A stretch of DNA of 64,000 nt from Pseudopedobacter sp035496935 (GTDB lineage: Bacteria > Bacteroidota > Bacteroidia > Sphingobacteriales > Sphingobacteriaceae). The notes under the pieces were generated by a model. That model saw only the letters and a list, made by a program, of their open reading frames with translations. It had not been told where the DNA came from and did not search any database. The DNA is taken from assembly GCA_035496935.1 (NCBI GenBank), contig DATJED010000018.1, positions 124,001 to 188,000 of the forward strand. Direction: 5' to 3'. How positions within the stretch are numbered: the stretch's first letter is position 1; each line of letters opens with the position of its first letter. Positions 8,821 to 15,927 of the stretch are shown in pieces. The translations under genes were made by a program, and so were the position numbers.

Positions 8821-10461
8821 TTATCTCCAAGCTTTGTATAGATTGATTAATCCGTTGGTGGAGCTGTCATGAGAGTTTATCTCTTCGTTTTCTTTTAACT
8901 CCGGTAAAATTTTGCCGGCCAGTTGCTTGCCCAACTCTACTCCCCATTGGTCAAAACTAAAGATGTTCCAAATTACACCCTGTACAAAAATTTTATGCTC
9001 ATACATCGCAATTAAGGAACCCAATACTTTTGGGGTTATTTTTTTAACCAGAATAGAATTGGTTGGGCGGTTGCCTTCAAAAACTTTGAACGGAGCTATC
9101 TTTTCTCTTTCCGCTTGGCTTTTGCTTCCAAGCTCTGCAATTACTTCTTCTTCGGTTTTACCGTTCATTAAAGCTTCGGTTTGCGCAAAAAAGTTTGATA
9201 AGAGCATTTTATGGTGGTCTCCCAGCGGATTATGAGATTGTGCCGGGGCTATAAAATCACATGGAATCAATTTTGTTCCTTGATGGATCAATTGGTAAAA
9301 AGCATGTTGTCCGTTGGTACCTGGCTCGCCCCATATTACCGGACCGGTTTGGTAGTTAACTTCATTTCCTGCTCTATCCACATGTTTACCGTTGCTTTCC
9401 ATATCTCCTTGTTGGAAATAAGCCGCAAAACGGTGCATATATTGGTCGTAAGGTAAAATAGCTTCGGTTTCAGCTTCAAAAAAATTGTTGTACCAAATAC
9501 CTATTAAAGCTAAAATGACAGGAATATTTTGTTCAAACTCGGTTTCTCTGAAATGATTATCCATTTCATGAGCGCCGGTAAGCAATTCCTCTAATTTGTC
9601 AAACCCAATTGAAAGGGCAATCGGCATCCCGATAGCGCTCCATAAAGAATAACGGCCACCAACCCAGTCCCAAAAACCGAACATGTTTTCGGTATCAATT
9701 CCAAATTTACCTACGCCATCGGCATTGGTAGAAAGCGCTGCAAAATGTTTGGCTACATCAGCTTCAGTTGCACCGCTATTTAAAAACCAATCACGAGCGC
9801 TATGTCCGTTAGCCATGGTTTCCTGCGTAGTAAACGTTTTAGATGCAATTAAAAACAAGGTAGTTTCAGGGTCAACTTTCTTCAATGTTTCGGCAATGTG
9901 CGTACCATCAACATTGGAAACAAAATGCAGGTTTAAATGATTTTTATATGCTTTTAAAGCTTCGGTAACCATCACCGGACCCAAATCCGAACCGCCGATA
10001 CCTATATTTACAACATCGGTAATGGCTTTGCCTGTATAACCTTTCCAATTGCCGGAGATAATGGCTTCGGAGAATTTTTTCATCTTCGCTAAAACCTCGT
10101 TAACATCCGCCATAATATCCTTACCGTCCACAAAAACCGGTGTATTACTACGGTTACGCAAAGCGGTATGCAAAACAGCCCTGTCCTCCGTTTCATTAAT
10201 GGCTTCGCCGTTAAACATGGAGTTTATTGCATTTTCCAAATCGCATTCTTTAGCTAATTGTAGCAACAGCGCAATGGTTTTATCGTCAATTCTGTTCTTT
10301 GAGTAATCAACAAATATATCGTTAAACTGGATTGAAAACTTTTTAAAACGTTCTGGATCTTTAGCAAAAAGGTCTTTCATGTGGGTATCTGCCATATCAA
10401 CCAAATGGTTCGAAAGATATTCGTAAGCCTGCGTTTGCGTGAAATTGATTTTGGAAAGCAT
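8821..10461 (-). CDS. pgi: Glucose-6-phosphate isomerase
   Basis: Cytoplasmic enzyme interconverting glucose 6-phosphate and fructose 6-phosphate in glycolysis and gluconeogenesis. The 546-residue length is normal for the long PGI class. Family signatures are present: GIGGSDLGP (sugar-phosphate binding), GGRYSLWSAIG, ESNGKHVDRAG and the active-site region GTNGQHAFYQLIHQG, with the C-terminal Lys-containing region QWGVELGK. It is convergent with the pectin cluster and separated from arr by a dispersed repeat. It is functionally linked to the glucokinase-zwf-pgl group at 44.6-47.8 kb, which uses the same hexose phosphate. Confidence 0.97.
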   Translation of the reverse strand: MLSKINFTQTQAYEYLSNHLVDMADTHMKDLFAKDPERFKKFSIQFNDIFVDYSKNRIDDKTIALLLQLAKECDLENAINSMFNGEAINETEDRAVLHTALRNRSNTPVFVDGKDIMADVNEVLAKMKKFSEAIISGNWKGYTGKAITDVVNIGIGGSDLGPVMVTEALKAYKNHLNLHFVSNVDGTHIAETLKKVDPETTLFLIASKTFTTQETMANGHSARDWFLNSGATEADVAKHFAALSTNADGVGKFGIDTENMFGFWDWVGGRYSLWSAIGMPIALSIGFDKLEELLTGAHEMDNHFRETEFEQNIPVILALIGIWYNNFFEAETEAILPYDQYMHRFAAYFQQGDMESNGKHVDRAGNEVNYQTGPVIWGEPGTNGQHAFYQLIHQGTKLIPCDFIAPAQSHNPLGDHHKMLLSNFFAQTEALMNGKTEEEVIAELGSKSQAEREKIAPFKVFEGNRPTNSILVKKITPKVLGSLIAMYEHKIFVQGVIWNIFSFDQWGVELGKQLAGKILPELKENEEINSHDSSTNGLINLYKAWR

Positions 10462-10537
10462 AATGGTTTATATTTTTCGGTAAAGATAAAACTTTAGCAA
10501 AAGAAACAGGTTTTAAAAGTAAAAGATTGCAAAATGC

Positions 10538-10762
10538 GACTGTTTTTCGTTCAATCCAGCATAAGCACAACCCAATGTTTAACGTCTTTTTCGACCTTAG
10601 AACTTTGCGGTACAGGTGAAAAGAGTGAAAGCACTTCCTTCAATAGCAAAGGGCGTAGTCGAGAGTTTTTTGTTTACTTTTTTGCGGAAAAAAAGTAAAT
10701 GCCATTGCCCGGCATGAGGGCAGGAAAGACTGTGTTGAGGCATTGGAGGGTAAATTCACGTT
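10538..10762. repeat. Dispersed intergenic repeat, copy B
   Basis: This is the shorter relative of the element at 869-1195 and occupies most of the 322 bp between pgi and the arr-like gene. It contains a near-perfect hairpin, TTTACTTTTTT-gcgg-AAAAAAAGTAAA (about 10674-10699). In copy A this hairpin is interrupted at the loop by about 48 bases. No coding signal is seen. Confidence 0.75.
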
Positions 10763-10783
10763 AAGATCCAAAACTTATGTTGG

Positions 10784-11239
10784 TTAATCGTTTAATGAAT
10801 CAATACCTTGTTCTTTGAGCTTTTCCAAGTGTTCTTTCATTACTTTAACTTGTGCTGTTGGATGCCCTTGCCAGCTACTAACTTCGCCCACAACTTTAAA
10901 TGGATGTGCTGATCGGTAAGATTTCGTTGGGTTGCCTGGAAATTTTTTATCGGTTAGGTCAGGATCATCTTCAATTGGCCCGGTTGGTTCCACTAAATAA
11001 ATTCTTCCGGGTCCTTCTGCAAACGCTAGTTCGGCGCCCCAAATTGCAGCATCCAAAGTGGCTGATAAAAAAATGTATTTCGCATTTCTTCTTTTTCCGT
11101 AGTTCGAGTTGAAACCAACTTCAACGAGATCGCCGATCTTTAAGCTGGCTTTTGTTCCGTGGAAATAAGTTTGAGCAAAGGGTGTAGGGCGCCCTTGTTC
11201 ATTCGGGTTATACGCTTCTTTGTTTTGTTCCATTGTCAA
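10784..11239 (-). CDS. arr: Rifampin ADP-ribosyltransferase (Arr family)
   Basis: Arr enzymes inactivate rifamycins by transferring ADP-ribose from NAD to the antibiotic. The 151-residue protein matches the family over its length: HGTKASLKIGD, NSNYGKRRNAKYIFLSATL, DAAIWGAELA, GRIYLVEPTGP, IEDDPDLTDKKFPGNPTKSY. The three residues important in Mycobacterium smegmatis Arr (His19, Tyr49, Asp84) correspond here to about His27, Tyr55 and Asp92, so the enzyme is expected to be active. Initiation may be at Met1 or Met3. It sits beside a dispersed repeat and two other small genes of resistance-related superfamilies. Whether it gives real resistance here is an inference. Confidence 0.9.
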   Translation of the reverse strand: MTMEQNKEAYNPNEQGRPTPFAQTYFHGTKASLKIGDLVEVGFNSNYGKRRNAKYIFLSATLDAAIWGAELAFAEGPGRIYLVEPTGPIEDDPDLTDKKFPGNPTKSYRSAHPFKVVGEVSSWQGHPTAQVKVMKEHLEKLKEQGIDSLND

Positions 11240-11269
11240 TCGCTATTTTTAAGTTTCGGTTTTATATGG

Positions 11270-11659
11270 TTATCCTTCGTACTTATGAAATTCGGTAACC
11301 GTTAAAAAATATCCGTCAGTATCACGAAAGGAAAACTCTTTTTTCAAAGAATTTGAATTTAAGTGAATGTCCTCTTCTATTGCACAACCTAGCTGTAAAA
11401 CATTCTGGTAAATATTGTCTAGGTTTTCGGTTCTAAAATAAAGCAGAAGCCCGTTTCCGGGCGATATATCCGGATTTGCCATTGTTGGGTGTCCATGTTC
11501 TGCCCATTTATGGAGGCAGAGCGTAATTTCATCGTCGTCTGATACTAAAACGGCAAAAGTGTTGCCACCATGGGCATTTCTGAAACCAAATATATTATGA
11601 TACCAATTTGCGCTTGCTTCAACATCTTTCACTGCAATTATAGGATCTAATCTTGTCAT
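11270..11659 (-). CDS. VOC family (glyoxalase/bleomycin resistance) protein
   Basis: A 129-residue single-chain vicinal-oxygen-chelate protein. It begins MTRLDPIIAVKDVEASANWY and shows the babbabb-type pattern of the fold, with FRDTDGYFLTVTEF near the end, where VOC members have a conserved metal or ligand Glu. Members include glyoxalase I, dioxygenases and antibiotic-binding proteins, and the substrate cannot be told from sequence. It lies 30 bp upstream of arr on the same strand and may be co-transcribed with it. Confidence 0.82.
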   Translation of the reverse strand: MTRLDPIIAVKDVEASANWYHNIFGFRNAHGGNTFAVLVSDDDEITLCLHKWAEHGHPTMANPDISPGNGLLLYFRTENLDNIYQNVLQLGCAIEEDIHLNSNSLKKEFSFRDTDGYFLTVTEFHKYEG

Positions 11660-11740
11660 AATTTTACCGATATATTCCGACTAAGGCTAAGCTTAAAAGG
11701 GCTAATTGTTTGTTTCTTGTTAAGTATTAGTGTTGCCTCG

Positions 11741-12310
11741 TTATTTTACGTTTGATGGTTGGTAATAAAGTATTACTGCGCCACTATCAAATGTTTTGGT
11801 TTTTATAAGTTTAAAAATTTTTCTGTCGTCCATGTTTTCAAATAACGGCAAACCGCCTCCTGCAATTACAGGATGAACACAAAGCTGATATTCATCAATT
11901 AAATTAAGTTTCATTAGCTGTATAATTAAACTCCTGCTACCCACTAAAATATCTCGCCCCGACTGTTGTTTTAGCTCCAAAGCCGTTTCTTCAAGAGAAC
12001 GGGCTGATAATTCGGCACTGTCCCATCCGGTAATTGCCGGATCTGTGTTTGTCAGTTTATGAGAAAAAACAATCTTCGGGATTTTATCCATCGCAACAGC
12101 AAAATCGTCCATGGCCTTTTCACCAGATGGTTTTTTTACCAGCTCTTGCCAGTACTGCATAAGTCCGTATGTTATTCTGCCGTATAAAATCGCATCTACG
12201 TTATTTATCAATTCCTGATAATGGAAATGTATTTCTTCGTCTGGATTTACTGCCGTATGATCGCAGAACCCATCAATTGTCAAATTAATTCCTGCAATTA
12301 TCTTTCTCAT
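11741..12310 (-). CDS. Dihydrofolate reductase family protein (RibD C-terminal domain)
   Basis: 189-residue NADPH-dependent reductase-fold protein related to the C-terminal domain of RibD. Visible motifs: MRKIIAGINLTIDGF, DAILYGRITYG, SHKLTNTDP, DILVGSRSLIIQLMKLNLIDEYQ and HPVIAGGGLPLF, all standard for this family. It is not a true FolA, which has a different active-site start. The specific substrate is unknown. It lies 81 bp upstream of the VOC gene on the same strand. Upstream of its start is a 516 bp gene-free stretch holding a long palindrome. Confidence 0.85.
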   Translation of the reverse strand: MRKIIAGINLTIDGFCDHTAVNPDEEIHFHYQELINNVDAILYGRITYGLMQYWQELVKKPSGEKAMDDFAVAMDKIPKIVFSHKLTNTDPAITGWDSAELSARSLEETALELKQQSGRDILVGSRSLIIQLMKLNLIDEYQLCVHPVIAGGGLPLFENMDDRKIFKLIKTKTFDSGAVILYYQPSNVK

Positions 12311-12392
12311 GTTTTTCTAAATTGTTGTTGATGTTAATAGCCGTGTGCATAGGAGTGGGAACCAGTTTGTCCTTAATAGCCCATCGGCGATA

Positions 12393-12683
12393 TTAGCGAA
12401 ACATTTACCTTTATAAATATATAAATTTCTACAAGTCATCAAAAGACCCTGTCACTTCATTCTTCACATTTAAGAATAGTAACACTTAATCTTAGGCAAT
12501 TGGCATAGATTCTTCCGTACCATCTTCGCCCCATGTTCGCACATCGCCTTAAGAGTGTTACGGAGAAATCCCAGAGGAAGACCGGAGGAAAGGTAGACTA
12601 ATGTGAAGTAAAGGCGAAGTTGGGGTGGACTATAGGTCGACTTGCAGTTAAGAATATTTTGGTATGGGAAAAGGTTTCGCTAA
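12393..12683. repeat. About 290 bp imperfect palindrome
   Basis: The outer ends are TTAGCGAAAC (12393-12402) and its exact complement GTTTCGCTAA (12674-12683). Inside, GTAACACT (12479-12486) is mirrored by AGTGTTAC (12554-12561), each flanked by CTTA(A)GGC-type sequence. Stretches around 12440-12470 and 12600-12650 also resemble each other in inverse. The whole 12311-12826 gap has no convincing gene. The element could be a MITE-like or decayed mobile element, or a large structured RNA. The alignment was done by eye and indels are present. Confidence 0.5.
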
Positions 12684-12780
12684 GGTTTAAGCGATATCAA
12701 AAATAAAAAAAATAGGTCAGAACAAAAAAACTACGTCCTATAAATTAGTTAATGCTTTGCGCATTGCAAGCGAATTTTAT

Positions 12781-12807
12781 AAAACAGCAACCTTATGTCG
12801 CTGTTTT
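12781..12807 (-). terminator. Hairpin after ssb
   Basis: An 8 bp stem AAAACAGC/GCTGTTTT lies 20 bp past the ssb stop. On the - strand it is followed by a weak T-rich stretch, so it is a likely terminator for mutY-ssb. Confidence 0.5.
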
Positions 12808-12826
12808 CTGTATTTGGACCAATGAA

Positions 12827-13288
12827 TTAAAAAGGCAATTCCTTCTCGTCCTCGTCTTTTTCAAATTCGCCTGTTCCAGTGTTTTTTGGCACTTCTGCTG
12901 TAGTTTCAGTTGTTGTGTTGTTATTTGTTTGAGCGGTAGCTGTATCGCCTTCAAAATCTGTTTTTCGGCCCAAAAGCGTAAAGTTTTCGGCTACAATTTC
13001 AGTGCTGTATTTCTTATGACCTTCTTTGTCTTCAAAAGAACGGGTTCTTAACTTCCCCTCAATATAAACCAGTTTGCCCTTCTGCAAATATTTAGCGGCA
13101 ACATCTGCTAAACCTCGCCACATTACAATATTGTGCCATTCGGTTTGCTCAATTCTTTTTCCGTCTTTATTGTACGATTCTGACGTTGCCAAAGGAAAGC
13201 TAGCAACAGAAACATTTCCGTCTAAATGTCTTATTTCTGGGTCTTTGCCCAAGTGGCCTACTAAAATAACTTTGTTAACTCCTGACAT
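12827..13288 (-). CDS. ssb: Single-stranded DNA-binding protein
   Basis: Binds and protects single-stranded DNA in replication, recombination and repair, and recruits partner proteins. The 153-residue protein has the OB fold in the first 105 or so residues (MSGVNKVILVGHLGKDPEIR, WHNIVMWRGLADVAAKYL, GKLVYIEGKLRTR). A low-complexity Thr/Asn-rich linker follows, then the acidic partner-docking tip ending DEKELPF. It lies 22 bp downstream of mutY, an arrangement common in Bacteroidota, where gldE often follows. Here gldE does not follow; a palindromic non-coding stretch does. Confidence 0.96.
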   Translation of the reverse strand: MSGVNKVILVGHLGKDPEIRHLDGNVSVASFPLATSESYNKDGKRIEQTEWHNIVMWRGLADVAAKYLQKGKLVYIEGKLRTRSFEDKEGHKKYSTEIVAENFTLLGRKTDFEGDTATAQTNNNTTTETTAEVPKNTGTGEFEKDEDEKELPF

Positions 13289-13310
13289 ATTTGTTGGCTA
13301 TAATTTTAAT

Positions 13311-14357
13311 TCAATTTATGATTTTTTTTAGGAAGTCAAAAATTAATTTGGGCATTCCATAATTTTCGAGTTCATCAAAACCAACCCAAAGCCAGCCGTC
13401 TTGCATTATTATGTCATCAGCATCCACGTTAATATTTATTGCTCGGGCAAATATTTTTTGATGTGTTAAAATATGTTTTACCTCATCGGATATCGCCTTA
13501 ATTACTGGCATTTGTTTAAACCAATGTTCAATCTTATCAAAATTCGGGGCTACATTTTCGATTTTTTCAATCTCTATACTTGGTAAATCGTATAATCCCG
13601 CCCAAATATCGTTGTTGCTACGTCTTTTTATAATAAGTTGATTTTTGTGGTTAGTGATGATGAAAAATTGGAAGTGGCGTTCCCTAATTTTCAGTTTTTT
13701 CAGTTTTACCGGAAGCTCATTTATCTGTTGATGTTTATATGCAAAACAGGATGTGATGAACGGGCAGATCTCGCAGTTGGGGTTTTTGGGTTTACATTGT
13801 AATGCGCCAAATTCAATCATGGCTTGGTTATGCTCGCCAGCGTTTTTAATATCCAATACTTCATTGGCCAAAGTCTGAAAGACTTTTTTACCTTCGGTGG
13901 AGTTTATTGGTGTGGAGATACCGAAATACCTGGACAATAAGCGATATACATTTCCATCAACAACTGCTTTTGGTTCGTTTGCCGAAAACGAAGCGATCGC
14001 TGAAGCGGTATATTCGCCAATTCCTGTCAATGTAATTAAATCGGTGTAAGCGGTTGGGAAAATCCCGCCAAAATCCGCCATTACTTTTTTTGCAGTTTTC
14101 AGCATATTCCTGCCTCGCGAGTAATAGCCCAAGCCTTGCCACAACCGTAAAATATCATCTTCACTGGCTTCGGCAAAAGCTTTTACTGTTGGATAATATT
14201 CGGCAAAACGTAAAAAATAGGGCGTTCCCTGTTCAACCCTAGTTTGCTGCAATATTATTTCCGAAAGCCATATCAAATAGGCATCGGTGCTGTTGCGCCA
14301 AGGTAAATCTCTTTTATTGTTTCTGTACCAGCTAATTAGCTCGTTTTTAAATGCCAT
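13311..14357 (-). CDS. mutY: A/G-specific adenine glycosylase
   Basis: DNA repair enzyme removing adenine mispaired with 8-oxoguanine. The 348-residue protein has the HhH-GPD domain with LPWRN, the catalytic Glu in SEIILQQTRV, a helix-hairpin-helix around LTGIGEYTASAIASF and the catalytic Asp in VVDGNVYRLLSR. The 4Fe-4S cluster ligands follow as C-x6-C-x2-C-x5-C (CKPKNPNCEICPFITSC). The C-terminal part (about 225-348) is the NUDIX-like domain that reads 8-oxoguanine. It is first in the mutY-ssb pair and divergent from the HU gene. Confidence 0.96.
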   Translation of the reverse strand: MAFKNELISWYRNNKRDLPWRNSTDAYLIWLSEIILQQTRVEQGTPYFLRFAEYYPTVKAFAEASEDDILRLWQGLGYYSRGRNMLKTAKKVMADFGGIFPTAYTDLITLTGIGEYTASAIASFSANEPKAVVDGNVYRLLSRYFGISTPINSTEGKKVFQTLANEVLDIKNAGEHNQAMIEFGALQCKPKNPNCEICPFITSCFAYKHQQINELPVKLKKLKIRERHFQFFIITNHKNQLIIKRRSNNDIWAGLYDLPSIEIEKIENVAPNFDKIEHWFKQMPVIKAISDEVKHILTHQKIFARAININVDADDIIMQDGWLWVGFDELENYGMPKLIFDFLKKIIN

Positions 14358-14467
14358 TTATCAATTTTAACGTAAAAATTAAGCGATGCAAAATGCTTAA
14401 TTGTTGTGTAATAAGAGGTTGAAATAAAAAATTAAGTTATTTATTTTACAAACTCAACTAAAAGCAA

Positions 14468-14475
14468 TACTTTTG
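14468..14475 (+). promoter_or_regulatory. Bacteroidota -7 element for the HU gene
   Basis: TACTTTTG fits the TAnnTTTG consensus exactly. It lies about 50 bp before the HU start codon in the intergenic region divergent from mutY. No clear TTG -33 element was found at the usual distance. Confidence 0.5.
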
Positions 14476-14525
14476 CAACCCCAAATCTTTGCATAACATA
14501 ATAAATTTTAAAAGAAAATAGATCA

Positions 14526-14825
14526 ATGACAAAGGCAGAAATTATAGCAGAAATTGCTAACAAAACCGGAATAGAGAAGGTTGATGTACAAGAGACTGTT
14601 GAAGCGTTCTTCAAAGTAGTAAAAGGTGCTATGGTAGGAGGCGAAAATGTGTATGTAAGAGGTTTTGGTAGTTTTGTAGTTAAGAAAAGAGCCGAAAAAA
14701 CTGCAAGAAATATCTCAAAAAATACCGCAATAATTATTCCTGAACATTTTGTGCCTAGTTTTAAACCAGCAAAAGTATTTGTTGATAAAGTTAAAAACGG
14801 TAACAAAAACGCTGTAACTGCTTAA
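14526..14825 (+). CDS. HU family DNA-binding protein
   Basis: Small nucleoid protein (99 residues) that bends and compacts DNA as a dimer. It has the HU start MTKAEIIAEIANKTGIEKVDVQETV, the beta-arm region VYVRGFGSFVVKKRAEKTARN and the conserved IPEHFVPSFKPAK. Length and motifs are normal for HU/IHF. It has its own -7 element and is followed after 4 bp by a TPR gene, a conserved neighbour in this phylum. Confidence 0.96.
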   Translation: MTKAEIIAEIANKTGIEKVDVQETVEAFFKVVKGAMVGGENVYVRGFGSFVVKKRAEKTARNISKNTAIIIPEHFVPSFKPAKVFVDKVKNGNKNAVTA

Positions 14826-14829
14826 AGCC

Positions 14830-15681
14830 ATGATGAAATCTAAACAATACATTGTAATAGGGTTAGTAGGAGTACTAATGGTATTTTTGTATAGTTTGGA
14901 TATTAAAGGTTTAGTGAAGCAGGAAACCGAGGGCGAAAAAGCCGGGATGGCATCTACTGCGACAGCAGGCAATGCGAAAGAAGTAAATGCAAACGCAGTT
15001 ACATCTGTATCAAAGCAGATGATCAATGCGAGTTTGGCTGCAGATATTGATAAGCTTGAAAAGCAAGCAGAAAATGCTGACGGAGCTGAAAAAGCAGATC
15101 TTCAAAAACAGATTGCTAGAAAATGGGATGATGTAAACCAGCCCGCCGCAGCCGCGTTTTCTTATGAGGAAATTGCAAAAGCAGAACCCAACTATGCCAA
15201 CTGGCTAATAACTGGCGATAGGTTTACAGAAGGTTACCAAACCTATAGTGATACCACTGTTACTGCAGGTTTAGTAAGCAAAGCTATTAATGCTTATAAT
15301 GAAGCATTAAAGTTTAATGCCAACAGCCTTGACGCTAAAACAGGATTAGGCGTTGCTTATGTTACCGGTACCCAAAACCCTATGCAAGGGATACAGCTTT
15401 TATTAGGTGTAGTTAAAGAAGATCCAAAAAACCAGAAAGCTAATATGAACCTTGGGATGTTTTCTATGAAATCAGGCCAGTTTCAGAAAGCTGTTGAGAG
15501 GTTTAAAACAGTAATTGATGTTAAGCCAACGCCAGAAGCATGGTTTTACTTGGCAACTAGCTACGAAAACTTAGGGCAAAAGCCCGAAGCGATTTTAGCT
15601 TACCAAAAAAGTAAAGAACTGGCTGCAGACCCTAGCTTAACAGAATTTGTTGATCGTAAGATCAAAGAATTAAGTAATTAA
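14830..15681 (+). CDS. Tetratricopeptide repeat protein, membrane-anchored
   Basis: 283-residue protein with one N-terminal hydrophobic segment (about 7-25, IVIGLVGVLMVFLYSLDI) that acts as a signal anchor or uncleaved signal. An Ala/Glu/Lys-rich charged region follows, then about three to four TPR units (about 95-280), such as YNEALKFNANSLDAKTGLGVAY and AWFYLATSYENLGQKPEAILAYQKS. TPRs mediate protein-protein contacts; the partner is unknown. It starts 4 bp after HU and precedes the 29-residue basic protein and rng. The start could be either of two adjacent ATG codons. Confidence 0.85.
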   Translation: MMKSKQYIVIGLVGVLMVFLYSLDIKGLVKQETEGEKAGMASTATAGNAKEVNANAVTSVSKQMINASLAADIDKLEKQAENADGAEKADLQKQIARKWDDVNQPAAAAFSYEEIAKAEPNYANWLITGDRFTEGYQTYSDTTVTAGLVSKAINAYNEALKFNANSLDAKTGLGVAYVTGTQNPMQGIQLLLGVVKEDPKNQKANMNLGMFSMKSGQFQKAVERFKTVIDVKPTPEAWFYLATSYENLGQKPEAILAYQKSKELAADPSLTEFVDRKIKELSN

Positions 15682-15714
15682 AATAATTAAATAAAACATT
15701 AAATTTCAGAAGTT

Positions 15715-15804
15715 ATGCCGAGCGGTAAAAAAAGAAAAAGACATAAAATGGCTACTCATAAGCGCAAAAAACGCTTAAGAAAAAACAGACATAAGAAGAA
15801 ATAG
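15715..15804 (+). CDS. 29-residue AURKAIP1/COX24-type basic protein (putative ribosomal small protein)
   Basis: Very short, extremely basic protein: MPSGKKRKRHKMATHKRKKR followed by LRKNRHKKK. Nineteen of 29 residues are Lys, Arg or His. It resembles the AURKAIP1/COX24 family, which includes mitochondrial small-subunit protein mS38 and the mycobacterial ribosomal protein bS22 (family knowledge recalled, not searched). It is probably a structural protein of the 30S subunit. It lies 33 bp after the TPR gene and a terminator follows at once, so HU, TPR and this gene appear to form one transcript. Automated gene callers often miss it because of its size. Confidence 0.8.
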   Translation: MPSGKKRKRHKMATHKRKKRLRKNRHKKK

Positions 15805-15826
15805 ACTAGGCTTTTAGCTTGTTAAC

Positions 15827-15866
15827 AAAACAATATGCATAAAATATTAAGCATATTGTTTTTGTG
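15827..15866 (+). terminator. Rho-independent terminator
   Basis: A 12 bp perfect stem AAAACAATATGC/GCATATTGTTTT is followed by T-rich sequence, 22 bp after the 29-residue gene. It separates the HU transcript from rng. Confidence 0.8.
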
Positions 15867-15927
15867 TTTATTTTTCTTTTGTTGATTAAGAGATTGTTTT
15901 TAACAATCTTTTCTAAAAAAGTAGCTG

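Noticed and set aside
12440..12520. A fourth sigma-54-like site at TTGGCATAGATTCTTCC (about 12499)
   Set aside because: The -12 part reads TTC instead of TTG and no transcription unit follows on that strand.
12752..13051. A 99-codon + strand frame over the end of ssb
   Set aside because: It is antisense to ssb, rich in Cys and Phe from reverse reading of the linker, and has no family match.
14390..14525. A tRNA or small RNA gene between mutY and HU
   Set aside because: No cloverleaf or T-loop consensus is present; the region is explained by promoters.
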